64,000 nucleotides of DNA, taken from Rugamonas apoptosis (lineage in GTDB: Bacteria; Pseudomonadota; Gammaproteobacteria; Burkholderiales; Burkholderiaceae_D). Position 1 is the stretch's first letter. The number at the start of each line of letters is the position of its first letter. Positions 32,791 through 42,420 of this stretch are shown piece after piece. The translations under genes and the position numbers were made by a program. The stretch covers positions 1 to 64,000 of the forward strand of contig NZ_JACEZU010000011.1 in NCBI RefSeq assembly GCF_014042355.1. Reading direction: 5' to 3'. The notes beneath the pieces are model-generated. The model saw only the letters and a list, made by a program, of their open reading frames with translations, was not told where the DNA came from and ran no database searches.

Positions 32791-33656
32791 TGTTGCGGTT
32801 TTGACGCGCCCAACGGCGGCGGTGGCGAGATATCCCTCTCACCATCTTTGCTTTACATCAAGCCATCGCCTGATGTCGTCTGGCACATTTACCTTTCTGT
32901 TTTACAGGTGATGCGCATGAAGATGCTTTACCCGATTCTGTCTGACAAAAAACGCTTTCTTTGCTATCCGGAAAGCTATATGCGGTTACTTATACGGTGC
33001 ATCGGGACCGGTCGCTATGGTCTGCCATTTCCCCTCTTGAGACCATGCCCATCGCCCAATAAGCACTATAAGCGTATAGAAATGAAATTTTCGCGCCGAA
33101 CATACGCAAAAAAACCGTGCCGCGGTGCTTCATGTTAAATCAATTGAATATAGGAATTTTAAATAGTCATCAGGAAATAAACCAGCCAACACCAGGGAAG
33201 ATGGGTTATTGAGAATACTCAATCAAGATGGCGGTACGATTACAAAAAACAAGCTCTGCGTCTCTATTCACATGATAGTATTTACAGCATAAGTTTAAGC
33301 TATTAATAATAAAAACAATCAACAAAATTAACGTAACTAAATAAAAATTATAAAATACATCAGACATGCGTTTGTTTAATGGAATAACAATTACCTATGA
33401 TGAACATAGGCGAAGGCTGTCGCGCACATTGAAGCAGGCAATAAAGATGAAAGGAGGATATAGCCACCAGACTATCTAATAAAGATACTCGATAGCCAGT
33501 TTATCTCAAGAAACTTAAATGATGAAAATAATACTTTAATTCGTATTATTTTTTGCTAAATTGAATTGTCGAGCTCGATTTGCGGCGCATGCTTTCCGTA
33601 TCGCAATTTAGCTTGGTTGTTGACCAGTAATATATTAAAAATAAGAGGGAACTAAA
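32791..33656. other. AT-rich non-coding region upstream of a PEP-CTERM gene
   Basis: About 865 bases, strikingly AT-rich compared with flanking genes, with no convincing gene on either strand. A perfect inverted repeat attgag-aata-ctcaat lies at 33208-33223 and a hairpin at 33527-33550. It could be a long regulatory region for the PEP-CTERM gene, a remnant of acquired DNA, or hold an unrecognised small RNA. Confidence 0.5.
33527..33554 (+). terminator. AT-rich hairpin with T-run
   Basis: aataatac - 8-base loop - gtattatt followed by TTTT. It lies about 100 bases before the PEP-CTERM gene start, so it might end an upstream small transcript or act as an attenuator. Confidence 0.4.
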
Positions 33657-34274
33657 ATGCACAAGATGATTTTCCAGAAAACGGCCGGCAGCCTGCTGCT
33701 TGCAGCCGGATTGATCGCCGCACCGTTGAGCGCCCACGCTTCCCTGACGTTCCAGGGCGTGACTTTCACCTTCACGCAATCAGCGGCCAACGTGCTGACG
33801 TTGGAAATCGACGCCGCCGGTCGTACGGGTGATTGGGCCACGGCAACGAATATCGGTTTGATCCAAGTGAAGGATATTGGCTCGTTCACCACCGCCGCCC
33901 TGTCGGGCGAAGCTGGACCACCAAACACCACAGCGGCCTCGCTGTGGACTTTCTCGCCGAATGAACTGAATGCCAACGGTTGCGATGGCGGCAGCAGCGG
34001 CGCGCAGCGCGCCTGCTTCTTCGCCCCCGATACGTCCAAACGGATCGGACTGGCCGACGACATGATCTTCCACTTCACCTACACCGGCGGCACGCAGAAC
34101 TTCAGCGATCCGCATCTGAAGCTGGGCTTCTACAATGGCAATGGGGAAGACAAGGTCGGCAGCCTGCTGTCGATGAACATCCCGCTCAACCCAGTTCCGG
34201 AACCAGAAACCTGGGGCATGTTCATGATGGGCCTGGGCATCCTGGCCTTCCTGGCACGGCCGAGGAAAACTTGA
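33657..34274 (+). CDS. PEP-CTERM sorting domain protein
   Basis: A 205-residue exported protein. The signal peptide is MHKMIFQKTAGSLLLAAGLI with cleavage near AHA. The mature domain is a beta-rich fold of about 150 residues with no enzyme motif (SLTFQGVTFTFTQSAANVL, DDMIFHFTYTGG). The C-terminus is a complete PEP-CTERM sorting signal: VPEPETWGMFMMGLGILAFL then ARPRKT. It would be processed by an exosortase (EpsH/XrtA type) and is probably an extracellular-matrix or surface protein. No exosortase gene is in the window. It is followed by a good terminator. Confidence 0.88.
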   Translation: MHKMIFQKTAGSLLLAAGLIAAPLSAHASLTFQGVTFTFTQSAANVLTLEIDAAGRTGDWATATNIGLIQVKDIGSFTTAALSGEAGPPNTTAASLWTFSPNELNANGCDGGSSGAQRACFFAPDTSKRIGLADDMIFHFTYTGGTQNFSDPHLKLGFYNGNGEDKVGSLLSMNIPLNPVPEPETWGMFMMGLGILAFLARPRKT

Positions 34275-34326
34275 CAGGCGCGGCGGGCTGCCAGCCTGGC
34301 GACTTCCAACCCGTCCAGCAACCTAC

Positions 34327-34356
34327 AGCCCGGGCCGACAACCCGGGCTTGCTTTT
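34327..34356 (+). terminator. rho-independent terminator of the PEP-CTERM gene
   Basis: The perfect stem agcccggg / cccgggct with a 7-base loop is followed by tgctttt, 52 bases after the stop. Confidence 0.75.
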
Positions 34357-34455
34357 GCGCTCTTCCAACATGACGGCCGGCGTGGACGGTTGATTGGCGG
34401 CCCGGGCATGGACTGCATTAAAATGCTGTCCATCTTTGATTTCAACGCCGCCGCC

Positions 34456-35088
34456 ATGCAGACTGTTCCCGCCTCCGATCCCGCCAGCCCGAAGAAACGG
34501 GGCCGTCCGCTCAAAGGGACGGGTGGCAACCTGCGGGCCGAGCTGATCGAAAAGTCGGCCCAGTTGTTCCGCGAACGCGGTTACGACAACACCACCGTGC
34601 GCGACATCGCCGCCGCCACCGGCATCCAGGCCGGCAGCTGGTTCTACCACTTCAAATCCAAGCAGGAAATCCTGGCCGCCATCATGGAACAGGGCGTGGC
34701 GCAATCGCTGGCCCAGATCGAGGCGATCGCGGCCCAGGAACTGCCGCCGCGCGCCATGCTGCGGCAACTGGTGGAAGTGCACCTGCACACGCTGCTGGCG
34801 CCGGACCACCATTTCATCCCCGTGCTGCTGTATGAGGCACGCTCGCTGGACGAGTCATCGCGCGCCCGCATCCTGGCGCTCACGGACCGTTACGAAGCCG
34901 TGTGGGATGACGCGATCGCGCGGCTGCACCAGTCGGGCGAATGGACATTGCCAACGCGCTTCGACCGCTTGTTCATGTTCGGCGCGCTGAACTGGACCGT
35001 GCAGTGGTACAAGGCCGATGGCGCGGCCGACATCGCGCAACTGGCCGACGCGGCCATCCAATTCATCCTGCGCACGCCGGAAAGTTAA
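34456..35088 (+). CDS. TetR-family transcriptional regulator
   Basis: A 210-residue regulator. After a basic leader (SPKKRGRPLKG) residues 25-75 form the TetR helix-turn-helix: IEKSAQLFRERGYDNTTVRD, then IAAATGIQAGSWFYHFKSK. The remaining helical part is a ligand domain of TetR_C type with AILALTDRYEAVWDD-like helices. The start is ATG 34456 (MQTVPASDP). It is convergent with an SDR gene, and the two stop codons overlap by 4 bases. TetR proteins near SDR and acyl-CoA-type genes often control lipid or terpenoid degradation, but the target is not evident. Confidence 0.85.
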   Translation: MQTVPASDPASPKKRGRPLKGTGGNLRAELIEKSAQLFRERGYDNTTVRDIAAATGIQAGSWFYHFKSKQEILAAIMEQGVAQSLAQIEAIAAQELPPRAMLRQLVEVHLHTLLAPDHHFIPVLLYEARSLDESSRARILALTDRYEAVWDDAIARLHQSGEWTLPTRFDRLFMFGALNWTVQWYKADGAADIAQLADAAIQFILRTPES

Positions 35089-35951
35089 TCCTCGCGCAGC
35101 ACCCTGGGCGTCTGCGCCAGGTGGAAGCCATCGAACGGCGTGTTGGGATTGCGCAGGGCCGGCATCGGCATGCCCGGCCGCACATTGGGGCGGCCGCCGT
35201 CCACCCGCAAGGTGGTGCCCGTGATGAACGCGGCCGCCTCCGACAGCAGGAACACGATGGCGGCCGAGATTTCCGCCTCCGTGCCGAAGCGCTTGAGCGG
35301 CACCGTCTGCGGGAAGGCCAGGATGGTCTGTTTCATCGAGGGCGGATAGGCGTCCATGCCGGATGAAGCCACGTAGCCGGGCGCCACCGCGTTCACCCGC
35401 ACCCCGTATTGCGCCCATTCGAAGGCGGCCGTTTCCGTGAAATTGACCATGCCGGCCCGCGCCGCGCCGGAGTGGCCCATATTGGGCATGCCGCCCCACA
35501 TGTCGGCCACGATGTTGACCACCGCCCCGCCGCGCGCCTGCATGGCCTGGTTCAGGCATTCGCGCGCCATCAGGAAGCCGCCCGTCAAATTGGTCTGCAG
35601 CACGGCTTCCCAGCCCTTGAGCGAAATATCCTTGAGCGGGGCCGGGAACTGGCCGCCGGCGTTGTTGACCAGGCCGTCGATGCGGCCATGGGCCGCCACG
35701 ATGGCCGCCACCAGCGCCTGCACGGCCGCCTCGTCGCGGATGTTGCAGGGCCAGGCCTGCGCCACGCCGCCCACCGCCGCGATCTCCCCGCACACCCGCG
35801 CCAGCTTGTCCGGATCGCGCCCCACCAGCGCCACCGTGGCGCCCAGCGCCGCCAATTCGTGCGCCGTGCAGCGGCCGATGCCGCTGCCGCCGCCCGTCAC
35901 GATGATGAGCTGATCCTTGAACAGGCCGGGCTGGAAGACGGAACGGTACAT
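35085..35951 (-). CDS. SDR-family oxidoreductase
   Basis: A 288-residue NAD(P)-dependent short-chain dehydrogenase. The cofactor site is IIVTGGGSGIGRCTAHELAA; NNAGG follows; the region 'VVNIVADMWGGMPNMGHSGAARAG' (split: VVNIVADMWGG and MPNMGHSGAARAG) takes the place of the usual Ser-Tyr-Lys. The canonical catalytic Tyr (YxxxK) is absent here, as in some enoyl-CoA reductase and AtuG-like members, where the pattern is HSGAARAG. ATG 35951 has an 'aggag' site. The substrate is not known. It overlaps the convergent tetR by 4 bases. Confidence 0.8.
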   Translation of the reverse strand: MYRSVFQPGLFKDQLIIVTGGGSGIGRCTAHELAALGATVALVGRDPDKLARVCGEIAAVGGVAQAWPCNIRDEAAVQALVAAIVAAHGRIDGLVNNAGGQFPAPLKDISLKGWEAVLQTNLTGGFLMARECLNQAMQARGGAVVNIVADMWGGMPNMGHSGAARAGMVNFTETAAFEWAQYGVRVNAVAPGYVASSGMDAYPPSMKQTILAFPQTVPLKRFGTEAEISAAIVFLLSEAAAFITGTTLRVDGGRPNVRPGMPMPALRNPNTPFDGFHLAQTPRVLRED

Positions 35952-36073
35952 GGCGACTCCTGGAGGGTGGATCATGAATAATAAAGCAATTGATTGATTT
36001 AATGCAAGATGGCAACGCAAGCAACGGCGGTTTCAGGCAAAATGGCCACATTCTGACCAAAGGACGCATCACC

Positions 36074-36379
36074 ATGATCTATGAAATCGCCGAGCTGTAC
36101 ATCAAACCCGAAGCCCACGCCGCGTTCCAGGCCGCCGTGGCCCAGGCCGTCCCCATCTTCCAGGCCGCCAAAGGCTGTGTGTCGATGCGGCTGGACCGCG
36201 ACATCGAAGTGCCCGACACCTATCACCTGGTGGTGGGCTGGACCACGCTGGACAACCACACGGTCGATTTCCGCGGCAGCCAGGGTTTCCTGGACTGGCG
36301 CGGCCTGGTCGGCGGCCATTTCGCGCTGCCCCCCAAGGTCGAGCATTTCGAAACCGTCGTCGCGGGTTTCAGCAAGTAA
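36074..36379 (+). CDS. antibiotic biosynthesis monooxygenase (ABM) domain protein
   Basis: A 101-residue protein of the dimeric alpha/beta-barrel ABM fold. It has MIYEIAELYIKPEAHAAFQA, then a helix and CVSMRLDRDIEVPDTYHLVV, GWTTLDNHTVDFRGSQGF, and a final 'PPKVEHFETVV' strand. Such proteins are small monooxygenases or act on quinone-like or reactive substrates. The specific role cannot be told. ATG 36074 follows 'aaaggacgcatcacc'. It is convergent with pncB, with only 6 bases between the stops. Confidence 0.78.
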   Translation: MIYEIAELYIKPEAHAAFQAAVAQAVPIFQAAKGCVSMRLDRDIEVPDTYHLVVGWTTLDNHTVDFRGSQGFLDWRGLVGGHFALPPKVEHFETVVAGFSK

Positions 36380-36385
36380 GCCGAC

Positions 36386-37576
36386 CTATAGCGCCGGATG
36401 GTGAAACACCTGGCGCAGGTAGGCCAGGAACGTCTCATCCTTGCACAAGGTCTTGCCAGGCGCATCGGATAACTTGGCCACCGACTGGCCATTGCAGGCC
36501 ACCAGCTTCATGACGATGTTCAACGGCGTGAGTCCCACGTCGTTGGTCAAATGGGTGCCGATGCCAAAGCCCGTCATGATGCGGTCGGCGAAATGCCGGT
36601 ACAGGCCCAGCGCCTTGTCCAGGTCCAGCGCGTCCGAGAACACGAGACGCTTGCTGTTGCTGTCGATGCGCAGCGCCCCATAGTGGGCCAGCGCCTTCTC
36701 GCCCCACACGACGGGGTCGCCCGAATCGTGGCGCAGGCCGTCGAACAACTTGGCGAAATACAGGTCGAAATCGTCCAGGAAGGCATCCATGCCCACCACG
36801 TCCGTCAGCGCGATGCCCAGGTCGCCCCGGTATTCCTGCACCCAATCCTCCAGCGCCGCCTTCTGGAAATCGCGCAGCCGCACGCCGAACGCCTGGAACG
36901 ATTGCATGTATTCGCGGGCCATGGTGCCGATCGGCACCAGCCCGAATTTCCTGGCCTGGTAGACGTTGGAGGTGCCCTTGAAATACTGCGGCACTTCCGT
37001 GGCCAGCTTGAACACCACCTCGTCATGCCAGGCGGCCGAAAAACGGCGCCGCAGGCCGAAGTCGGAAAACTCGAACGGATGGCGCAGCGCCGGCTGCTGG
37101 CTGAACGCCTTGAGCCGCGCGATCTTGGCGGCCAGCCGCTGCCGGCCCTCCACCAGGGCGTCGTCGCGCTCGAAGCGGCGGAAATACAATTCGTTGACGA
37201 TGTAGAGCACGAAGATCTCGAACGCCATCACGTGCACTTGCGGCCCGGCCGCGTGGATCAGCAGCCGGTCGCCCTCCGTGCTCACCTGAATGAATTTGCG
37301 CTGGAAGCGGAACACGGTGAGGAAGTCGACGAAGTCGCTTTTCATGTAGCGCAGCGTGCGCAGGAAATCGAGCTCGTCCGGCGCGAACGCCAGCGTGCAC
37401 AGATGATCCAGTTCGCGCTCCACCTCTTCCTTCAATTCGGCCAGCGGGAACACGGGCGTATTGCGGCAGACGAATTCGTACTCGGTGTGGGAATTCGGAT
37501 GGCCATGCAGCAGCGCCTGCCACATGGTGAATTTATACAGGTCGGTTTCCAGCAGACTGCGGACGATGGGCATCAT
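36386..37576 (-). CDS. pncB: nicotinate phosphoribosyltransferase
   Basis: A 396-residue enzyme of NAD salvage that joins nicotinate and phosphoribosyl pyrophosphate with ATP to give nicotinate mononucleotide. Family landmarks are [20 protein letters not shown] at the N-terminus, [32 protein letters not shown] with the phosphorylated-His region, [12 protein letters not shown] and [12 protein letters not shown], ending [12 protein letters not shown]. Length is normal for the bacterial enzyme. It starts near 37576 (a second Met follows directly) and is divergent from a LysR gene. Confidence 0.95.
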   Translation of the reverse strand: MMPIVRSLLETDLYKFTMWQALLHGHPNSHTEYEFVCRNTPVFPLAELKEEVERELDHLCTLAFAPDELDFLRTLRYMKSDFVDFLTVFRFQRKFIQVSTEGDRLLIHAAGPQVHVMAFEIFVLYIVNELYFRRFERDDALVEGRQRLAAKIARLKAFSQQPALRHPFEFSDFGLRRRFSAAWHDEVVFKLATEVPQYFKGTSNVYQARKFGLVPIGTMAREYMQSFQAFGVRLRDFQKAALEDWVQEYRGDLGIALTDVVGMDAFLDDFDLYFAKLFDGLRHDSGDPVVWGEKALAHYGALRIDSNSKRLVFSDALDLDKALGLYRHFADRIMTGFGIGTHLTNDVGLTPLNIVMKLVACNGQSVAKLSDAPGKTLCKDETFLAYLRQVFHHPAL

Positions 37577-37744
37577 CGGGTGTTTCCAAAAAGAAGATCT
37601 CCCTGCATCTTACGCCACGCAGGACGCCTGCCCCAGCGCCCCGCGTTAAACGGCAAGGCGGCGCATGCGATGGACAAGGCGGGTCCGCGCGGTTAGCATC
37701 GACGGATTCGTACACTCAACGTCGATAGCATCGACTTCCTGGAT

Positions 37745-38692
37745 ATGCGCGACCCTGGCCTCCCCTCGCTTGAACAACTGCGCGTTTTCATCGCCGTCAT
37801 CGACCATGGCGGCTTCGCCCATGCGGCGCGGGCGCTGCACCGTACCCAGTCGGTGATCAGCTACACCATCGCCAACCTGGAGGAACAGTTGAACGTGGTG
37901 CTGCTCGACCGCAGCAAGCGCAAGCCGGTGCTGACGGAAGCGGGCAAGGCGCTGCTGGCCGACGCGCGCGCCGTCTCGTTCAAGGTCGACAGCATGCGCT
38001 CGCGCGCCAAGGCGTTGTCGTCCGGGCTGGAGGCGGAAGTGTCGCTGGCGGTGGAAGTGGTGTTCCCCACCTGCACGCTGGTGCAGATCTTGCACGCCTT
38101 CCAGCGTGAATTCCCGACCGTGGCGCTGCGGCTGCGCATGGAAGCGCTGGGCGCCATCGCGGAACTGGTGCTGAACGGCGAGTGCCACGTGGGCATCAGC
38201 GGCTGGATGCCCAACCTGCCCGACACCATCGAGCGCCAGCACCTGGGCCATGTGACCATGGTGCCGGTAGCCTCGCCGTTGCATCCGCTGGGCCAGCTCA
38301 AGGGCAAGATCAGCAGCGCCGAATTGCGCGAACACACGCAGCTGGTGGTGACGGACCGCAGCCAGCTCACCAAGGGCCAGGACTTCGGCGTGGTCGCGCT
38401 GCGCGACTGGCGCCTGGGCGACCTGGGCGCCAAGCACGCGCTGCTGCGCAGTGGCATAGGCTGGGGCAATCTGCCGGAACACCTGGTCCAGGACGAACTG
38501 GCGTCGGGGCAGCTGGTGCGGCTGGACGTGGCCGAAGGCGGCGCCCACCAGTTCCCCCTGTTCGTGATCCATCGCGGCGACCGCGAGCCGGGGCCGGCCG
38601 GCAAATGGCTGATGCGGCAATTCCTGGCGGCCCAGCCGTCCGACGCGCCCATCACCGACAGCGACTGGCGGCCCGGACCGGCGCCCACCTGA
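37745..38692 (+). CDS. LysR-family transcriptional regulator
   Basis: A 315-residue regulator. The N-terminal winged helix is SLEQLRVFIAVIDHGGFAHA with ARALHRTQSVISYTIANLEE; the C-terminal substrate-binding fold begins at about residue 92 (VSLAVEVVFPTCTLVQILHA). The final 30 residues are Pro-rich and not part of the fold. LysR proteins usually control a divergent gene, here pncB at 168 bases, but no operator was recognised and the functional link is weak. The 3' end nearly meets the convergent cbpM gene. Confidence 0.88.
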   Translation: MRDPGLPSLEQLRVFIAVIDHGGFAHAARALHRTQSVISYTIANLEEQLNVVLLDRSKRKPVLTEAGKALLADARAVSFKVDSMRSRAKALSSGLEAEVSLAVEVVFPTCTLVQILHAFQREFPTVALRLRMEALGAIAELVLNGECHVGISGWMPNLPDTIERQHLGHVTMVPVASPLHPLGQLKGKISSAELREHTQLVVTDRSQLTKGQDFGVVALRDWRLGDLGAKHALLRSGIGWGNLPEHLVQDELASGQLVRLDVAEGGAHQFPLFVIHRGDREPGPAGKWLMRQFLAAQPSDAPITDSDWRPGPAPT

Positions 38693-38699
38693 GCGGCCG

Positions 38700-39011
38700 C
38701 TAGCGCAGCCCGGCCGTGCGCATCCTGGCCCGCAGGCGCCGGATCTCGTCGGACAGGTCGACCACCAGCGCGGCCACGTCGTCGTTGGCGTCGAAATCGC
38801 ACTCGACCTGGCGCAGCCGGCGCGCCCGCACCAGATCCACGCTGGTGAAGCGCCAGGCCGCGCTTTCCTCGGGCGCGCCTTCGAGCAGGATGCCGGTGCG
38901 CACCCGCTGCACCACCCAGTCCGGCTCCACGGCGCACGCCTGCGCCAGTTCGTCCAGCGTCAGCGCCACGTCATCGAGCAGCACGCCGCTGAGGTTGTTG
39001 TTCTGCCCCAT
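38700..39011 (-). CDS. cbpM: chaperone modulator CbpM
   Basis: A 103-residue protein with a MerR-like helix (LTLDELAQACAVEPDWVVQR) and the C-terminal helix DVAALVVDLSDEIRRLRARM. This is the CbpM pattern, the specific inhibitor of the DnaJ-like CbpA. It starts 3 bases after the cbpA stop, the normal cbpA-cbpM operon order. Confidence 0.85.
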   Translation of the reverse strand: MGQNNNLSGVLLDDVALTLDELAQACAVEPDWVVQRVRTGILLEGAPEESAAWRFTSVDLVRARRLRQVECDFDANDDVAALVVDLSDEIRRLRARMRTAGLR

Positions 39012-39014
39012 CGC

Positions 39015-39950
39015 CTATCCTCCCCGTGGATTGAATGCCAGTTCGCGCGCCATCGCCTGGTACAGCTCGCGCGCTTTGGCGCTGTCGGCCGGCGGCAGCA
39101 CCACTTCCAGCAGCAGATACAGGTCGCCGGCCGGATTGCCGGGAATGCCGCGCCCGCGCAGGCGCAGCTTGCGCCCCGCCTGCGAACCGGCCGGCACCGT
39201 CACCGTCACCTTGCCCGACGGCGTGGGCAGGTTGATCTCCGCCCCCAGCGCCGCCTCCCACGGCGCCACCGGCACCGTCTCGTACACGTCGCGCCCATCG
39301 ACCCGGTAGCGCGCGTCGGGCGTGAACTGCAGCTCCAGGTACAGGTCGCCCGGCCCCGCCACGCCCGGCTGGCCCTGGCCGCTCAGCCGCAGTTGCTGGC
39401 CGGCCGTCACGCCCTTGGGTATGTTGACGCTCAGCGTGCGCTCGCGCGTGACGATGCGGTTGTGCGCGTCATGCTCCTGGACGGTCAGCGTGATGTGGCG
39501 GGTGGCGCCCTGATAGCTGTCGGCCAGGTCGATGGCGATGCTGGCGTGGCTATCCTCGCCCCGGGACGGCGCGGCACGCCGGCGGCCGCCCAGGTGGGCG
39601 AACAGGTCGGCGAAGAAGTCGCTCGTGCCCGCGCCCGCGCCGCCGTTGCCGAATCCGTTGCCGCTGAAATCGCCGGCGCCGTAGGTGCGGCTCCAGTCCG
39701 GCGGCGGCCGGAATTCCTGGCCGGCGCGGTAATGGTGGCCCTGGCCCAGCTCGTCGTAGGCGGCGCGTTTTTCCGTATCGCCCAACACGCCGTAGGCTTC
39801 GTTCAGTTCCTGGGTTTTCTTCTGCGCATCGGGCTCCTTGCTGACGTCGGGATGGTATTTGCGCACCAGCTTGCGGTACGCCTTCTTGATCTCATCCTCG
39901 GTGGCCGTCTTCTTCACGCCCAGCGTCTGATAGTAATCCTTGTATTCCAC
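39015..39950 (-). CDS. cbpA: curved-DNA-binding DnaJ-like co-chaperone CbpA
   Basis: A 311-residue type II DnaJ protein. Residues 1-70 form the J domain (DYYQTLGVKKTATEDEIKKA, RKYHPDVSKE with the HPD motif that stimulates DnaK). A Gly/Phe-rich linker follows (YGAGDFSGNGFGNGGAG), then two C-terminal beta domains with LRLSGQGQPG and LRLRGRGIPG. The zinc-finger domain of DnaJ is absent, as in CbpA. It works with DnaK in protein folding and binds DNA; its activity is tuned by the downstream CbpM. Confidence 0.92.
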   Translation of the reverse strand: MEYKDYYQTLGVKKTATEDEIKKAYRKLVRKYHPDVSKEPDAQKKTQELNEAYGVLGDTEKRAAYDELGQGHHYRAGQEFRPPPDWSRTYGAGDFSGNGFGNGGAGAGTSDFFADLFAHLGGRRRAAPSRGEDSHASIAIDLADSYQGATRHITLTVQEHDAHNRIVTRERTLSVNIPKGVTAGQQLRLSGQGQPGVAGPGDLYLELQFTPDARYRVDGRDVYETVPVAPWEAALGAEINLPTPSGKVTVTVPAGSQAGRKLRLRGRGIPGNPAGDLYLLLEVVLPPADSAKARELYQAMARELAFNPRGG

Positions 39951-40108
39951 GGTTCACACTCCCGGTGGTTGGCAGCAGCACAGGCTAGCATACTCCAATC
40001 GCTGGCGATTTCGCTCGGCCGTATCAAGCCGCGATGCAGATCAATGCGGCGCAGGCAAGACCCTGGCTTTCCCAGTAAAATCGATGGTTTCCCCATTTTG
40101 GTGCATCC

Positions 40109-41500
40109 ATGCCTTATTCCTTCACCCTGCCCAACATCCGCACCGAAGCGGCCGCCCTGTGGCGCCTGGCCTGGCCGGTCCTGGTGGGGCAGTTGGCCTC
40201 GGTGGGCATGGGCGTGGCCGACGTGGCCATGACGGGCCACGCCAGCGCCGACGAACTGGCCGCCGTGTCGCTGGGCGCCTCGGTCTGGTCGATCGTCATC
40301 GTCACCGTGATGGGCATCATGATGGCCATTAACAGCATCGTGGCCCACGACGTGGGTGGCGATGAACTGGGCAAGATTCCGCACGTGGTGCGCCAGTCCC
40401 TGTGGAAGGCGCTGGGCGTGGGCTTACTGGCGGCCGCACTGGCCAACCTGGCCACGCTGCTGTTCGACCACCTGTACCTGACGCCGCATGTGCAGGCGCA
40501 GGCGTCGCGCTTCGTGCATGTGATCAGCATCGGCCTGCCGGCGTTCGCCGCCTACCGCGCGCTGTACGGCTACAGCACCAGCATCAACAACACCAAGCCG
40601 GTGATGGTGATCGCCATCCTGGGCCTGTGCTTCAACGTGCTGGTCAACTGGCTGCTCATCTTCGGCAACCTGGGCTTCCCGGCGCTGGGCGGCGTGGGCT
40701 GCGCCGTGGCCACGGGCCTGTGCATGTGGCTGATGCTGGGCGCCATGCTGCTGTGGATGCGCTTCGCCCCCGCCTACCGCGCCACCTATCCGTTCACCCA
40801 TTGGGAATGGCCGCACTGGCCGGAGATCCGCCACATGCTGCGTCTGGGCCTGCCGATCGGCATCACCCACTTCGCGGAAGTGAGCGTGTTCGGCTCGGTC
40901 AGCCTGCTGATCGCCCGCTACGGCGTGGTGCAGGTGTCGGCGCACCAGATCGCGCTCAATTTCGCCTCGCTGGTGTTCATGGTGCCGCTCAGCTTCGGCA
41001 TCGGCCTGATCACGCGCGTCGGCCACGCCATGGGCGAAGGCAATCCCGAACGGGCCCGCTTCGTGGCGTGGGTCGGGGTGGCGATGTCGCTTTCGTTCGC
41101 CATCGTGTCGGCGCTGTTCATCACGGTATTCCGCCAGCAGATCGCGCAAGCCTACACCTCCGATCCGGAGGTGCAGCAACTGTGCGCCCACCTGCTGCTG
41201 TTCGCCGCCCTGTTCCAGTTGTCCGACGCCACCCAGGTGGCCACCTCGTGCGCCATCCGCGGCTACAAGGTGACCCGTTCCCCCATGCAGATACAACTGC
41301 TGTCATTCTGGGGCTTCGCGCTGCCGCTCGGCTATGTGCTGGGCATGGCGCCGGCCGGACTGCCATGGGTACCGGCCGCGCCGATGGCGGCCGACGGTTT
41401 CTGGATCGGGCTGGTGGTGGGGCTGACCATCGCGGCCGCGCTGCTGAGCTGGTCGCTGAACCGGCTGTCGCTGCAGCGCGCGCGCCAGGCGCTGCGCTAG
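40109..41500 (+). CDS. MATE-family efflux transporter
   Basis: A 463-residue inner-membrane drug/sodium or proton antiporter. About twelve hydrophobic helices are seen, in two similar halves. Hallmarks are WRLAWPVLVGQLASVGMGVA with DVAMTGHASADELAAVSLGA in the first half, and IARYGVVQVSAHQIALNFAS with MVPLSFGIGLITRVGHAMGE in the second. The pattern is closest to NorM/YeeO-type MATE proteins. Substrates are not predictable. ATG 40109 directly follows a T-rich leader; no regulator is adjacent. Confidence 0.92.
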   Translation: MPYSFTLPNIRTEAAALWRLAWPVLVGQLASVGMGVADVAMTGHASADELAAVSLGASVWSIVIVTVMGIMMAINSIVAHDVGGDELGKIPHVVRQSLWKALGVGLLAAALANLATLLFDHLYLTPHVQAQASRFVHVISIGLPAFAAYRALYGYSTSINNTKPVMVIAILGLCFNVLVNWLLIFGNLGFPALGGVGCAVATGLCMWLMLGAMLLWMRFAPAYRATYPFTHWEWPHWPEIRHMLRLGLPIGITHFAEVSVFGSVSLLIARYGVVQVSAHQIALNFASLVFMVPLSFGIGLITRVGHAMGEGNPERARFVAWVGVAMSLSFAIVSALFITVFRQQIAQAYTSDPEVQQLCAHLLLFAALFQLSDATQVATSCAIRGYKVTRSPMQIQLLSFWGFALPLGYVLGMAPAGLPWVPAAPMAADGFWIGLVVGLTIAAALLSWSLNRLSLQRARQALR

Positions 41501-41507
41501 CGGCGGG

Positions 41508-41813
41508 CTAGCTCCACTGCTTGCCGAGCGCATCCAGCCCGGCCTGCTGCAAATCGGCCGGCGTCATGGCGATGCGGAACTGGCAGGCAGCCTGGAATTG
41601 CAGGAACCACGGCTCGGCCAGGGCGGGAATCTGCGATTCGCGCTCGACCTGCACCACCAGCACGGCGCCCCGGTGTCCGTTCTGCTCCGTGAAATACACG
41701 GTTTCCGGCTTGCACTGCTCCAGTATCCGGCCGATGATGCGGCCGGCTGTGCCCTCGCGCACGGCCGTATTGAAGGGTTCCAGCGGCAATTCGACGTTCA
41801 TCAGCATACGCAT
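41508..41813 (-). CDS. conserved hypothetical protein (about 100 aa)
   Basis: A 101-residue protein with a compact alpha/beta pattern: RMLMNVELPLEPFNTAVREG, then RIIGRILEQCKPETVYFTEQ, GHRGAVLVVQVERES and QFRIAMTPADLQQAGLDALG. It resembles small dimeric alpha/beta-barrel proteins found widely in proteobacteria, but I cannot assign a function. It is convergent with the MATE gene (7 bases between stops) and lies downstream of an NTF2-like gene, 68 bases away, with which it may be co-transcribed. Confidence 0.65.
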   Translation of the reverse strand: MRMLMNVELPLEPFNTAVREGTAGRIIGRILEQCKPETVYFTEQNGHRGAVLVVQVERESQIPALAEPWFLQFQAACQFRIAMTPADLQQAGLDALGKQWS

Positions 41814-41881
41814 GATTGTTCTCCCTCGTGGTCTATCGGGGTACCAGGAGCGGCCCGCTGCGGGCGGCCGCGGATGTCGTG

Positions 41882-42268
41882 CTACAGGCCGTGGCGGGCG
41901 GCCGTGTTGAGAAAGCCGCGCCAGCGGCTGACCTTGCCATCATGGACCGTGAACACGTGCGCCCATTCCGTGGCGAACTCGCGCCCGGTCTCGACGGCCG
42001 TCGAACGCTCCCACCCCAGCACGGTGACATGCTCGCCCGCCTCGATGAACTCGCGCGGCTCGAAGGCGTGGATGGTATCCGTTTGCGGGATGGCGGCGAA
42101 AAAGGCCCCCACCTCCTCGCGGTTGCGGCGCTTGCCCGCGACGGGCATGCCCGGCGATGCCACATATTCCCAGTCCACCGTATCGGCCACCAGGGCCAGG
42201 ATGGCGGGCACGTCGGCCCGTCCGAACGCGGCATAGATTTGTTGCACCACTTCGACGGCTTTGCCCAT
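41882..42268 (-). CDS. SnoaL-like NTF2-fold protein
   Basis: A 128-residue protein of the SnoaL-like group. It begins MGKAVEVVQQIYAAFGRADV, continues PAILALVADTVDWEY and REEVGAFFAAI, and ends WAHVFTVHDGKVSRWRGFLN. The Y-x-A-F-x-x-x-D opening and 'G-K-x-x-x-W' ending are typical. Members are isomerases, hydrolases or of unknown role. ATG 42268 has an 'aaggag' site, preferred to the upstream 42298. Confidence 0.75.
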   Translation of the reverse strand: MGKAVEVVQQIYAAFGRADVPAILALVADTVDWEYVASPGMPVAGKRRNREEVGAFFAAIPQTDTIHAFEPREFIEAGEHVTVLGWERSTAVETGREFATEWAHVFTVHDGKVSRWRGFLNTAARHGL

Positions 42269-42420
42269 GACAATCTCCTTGCGCGGGGTGTGCTGCAATC
42301 CAGTCTAGCAGCAGCGCGCGCAAAAGCCAGCAGTCAGTACCAGCAGCCAGTACTGCTGGCTCGCTATCGCCGCCGTACTCTGGTATCGTCTTGCGCTAAG
42401 CAAATCACCATGAGACTCCC

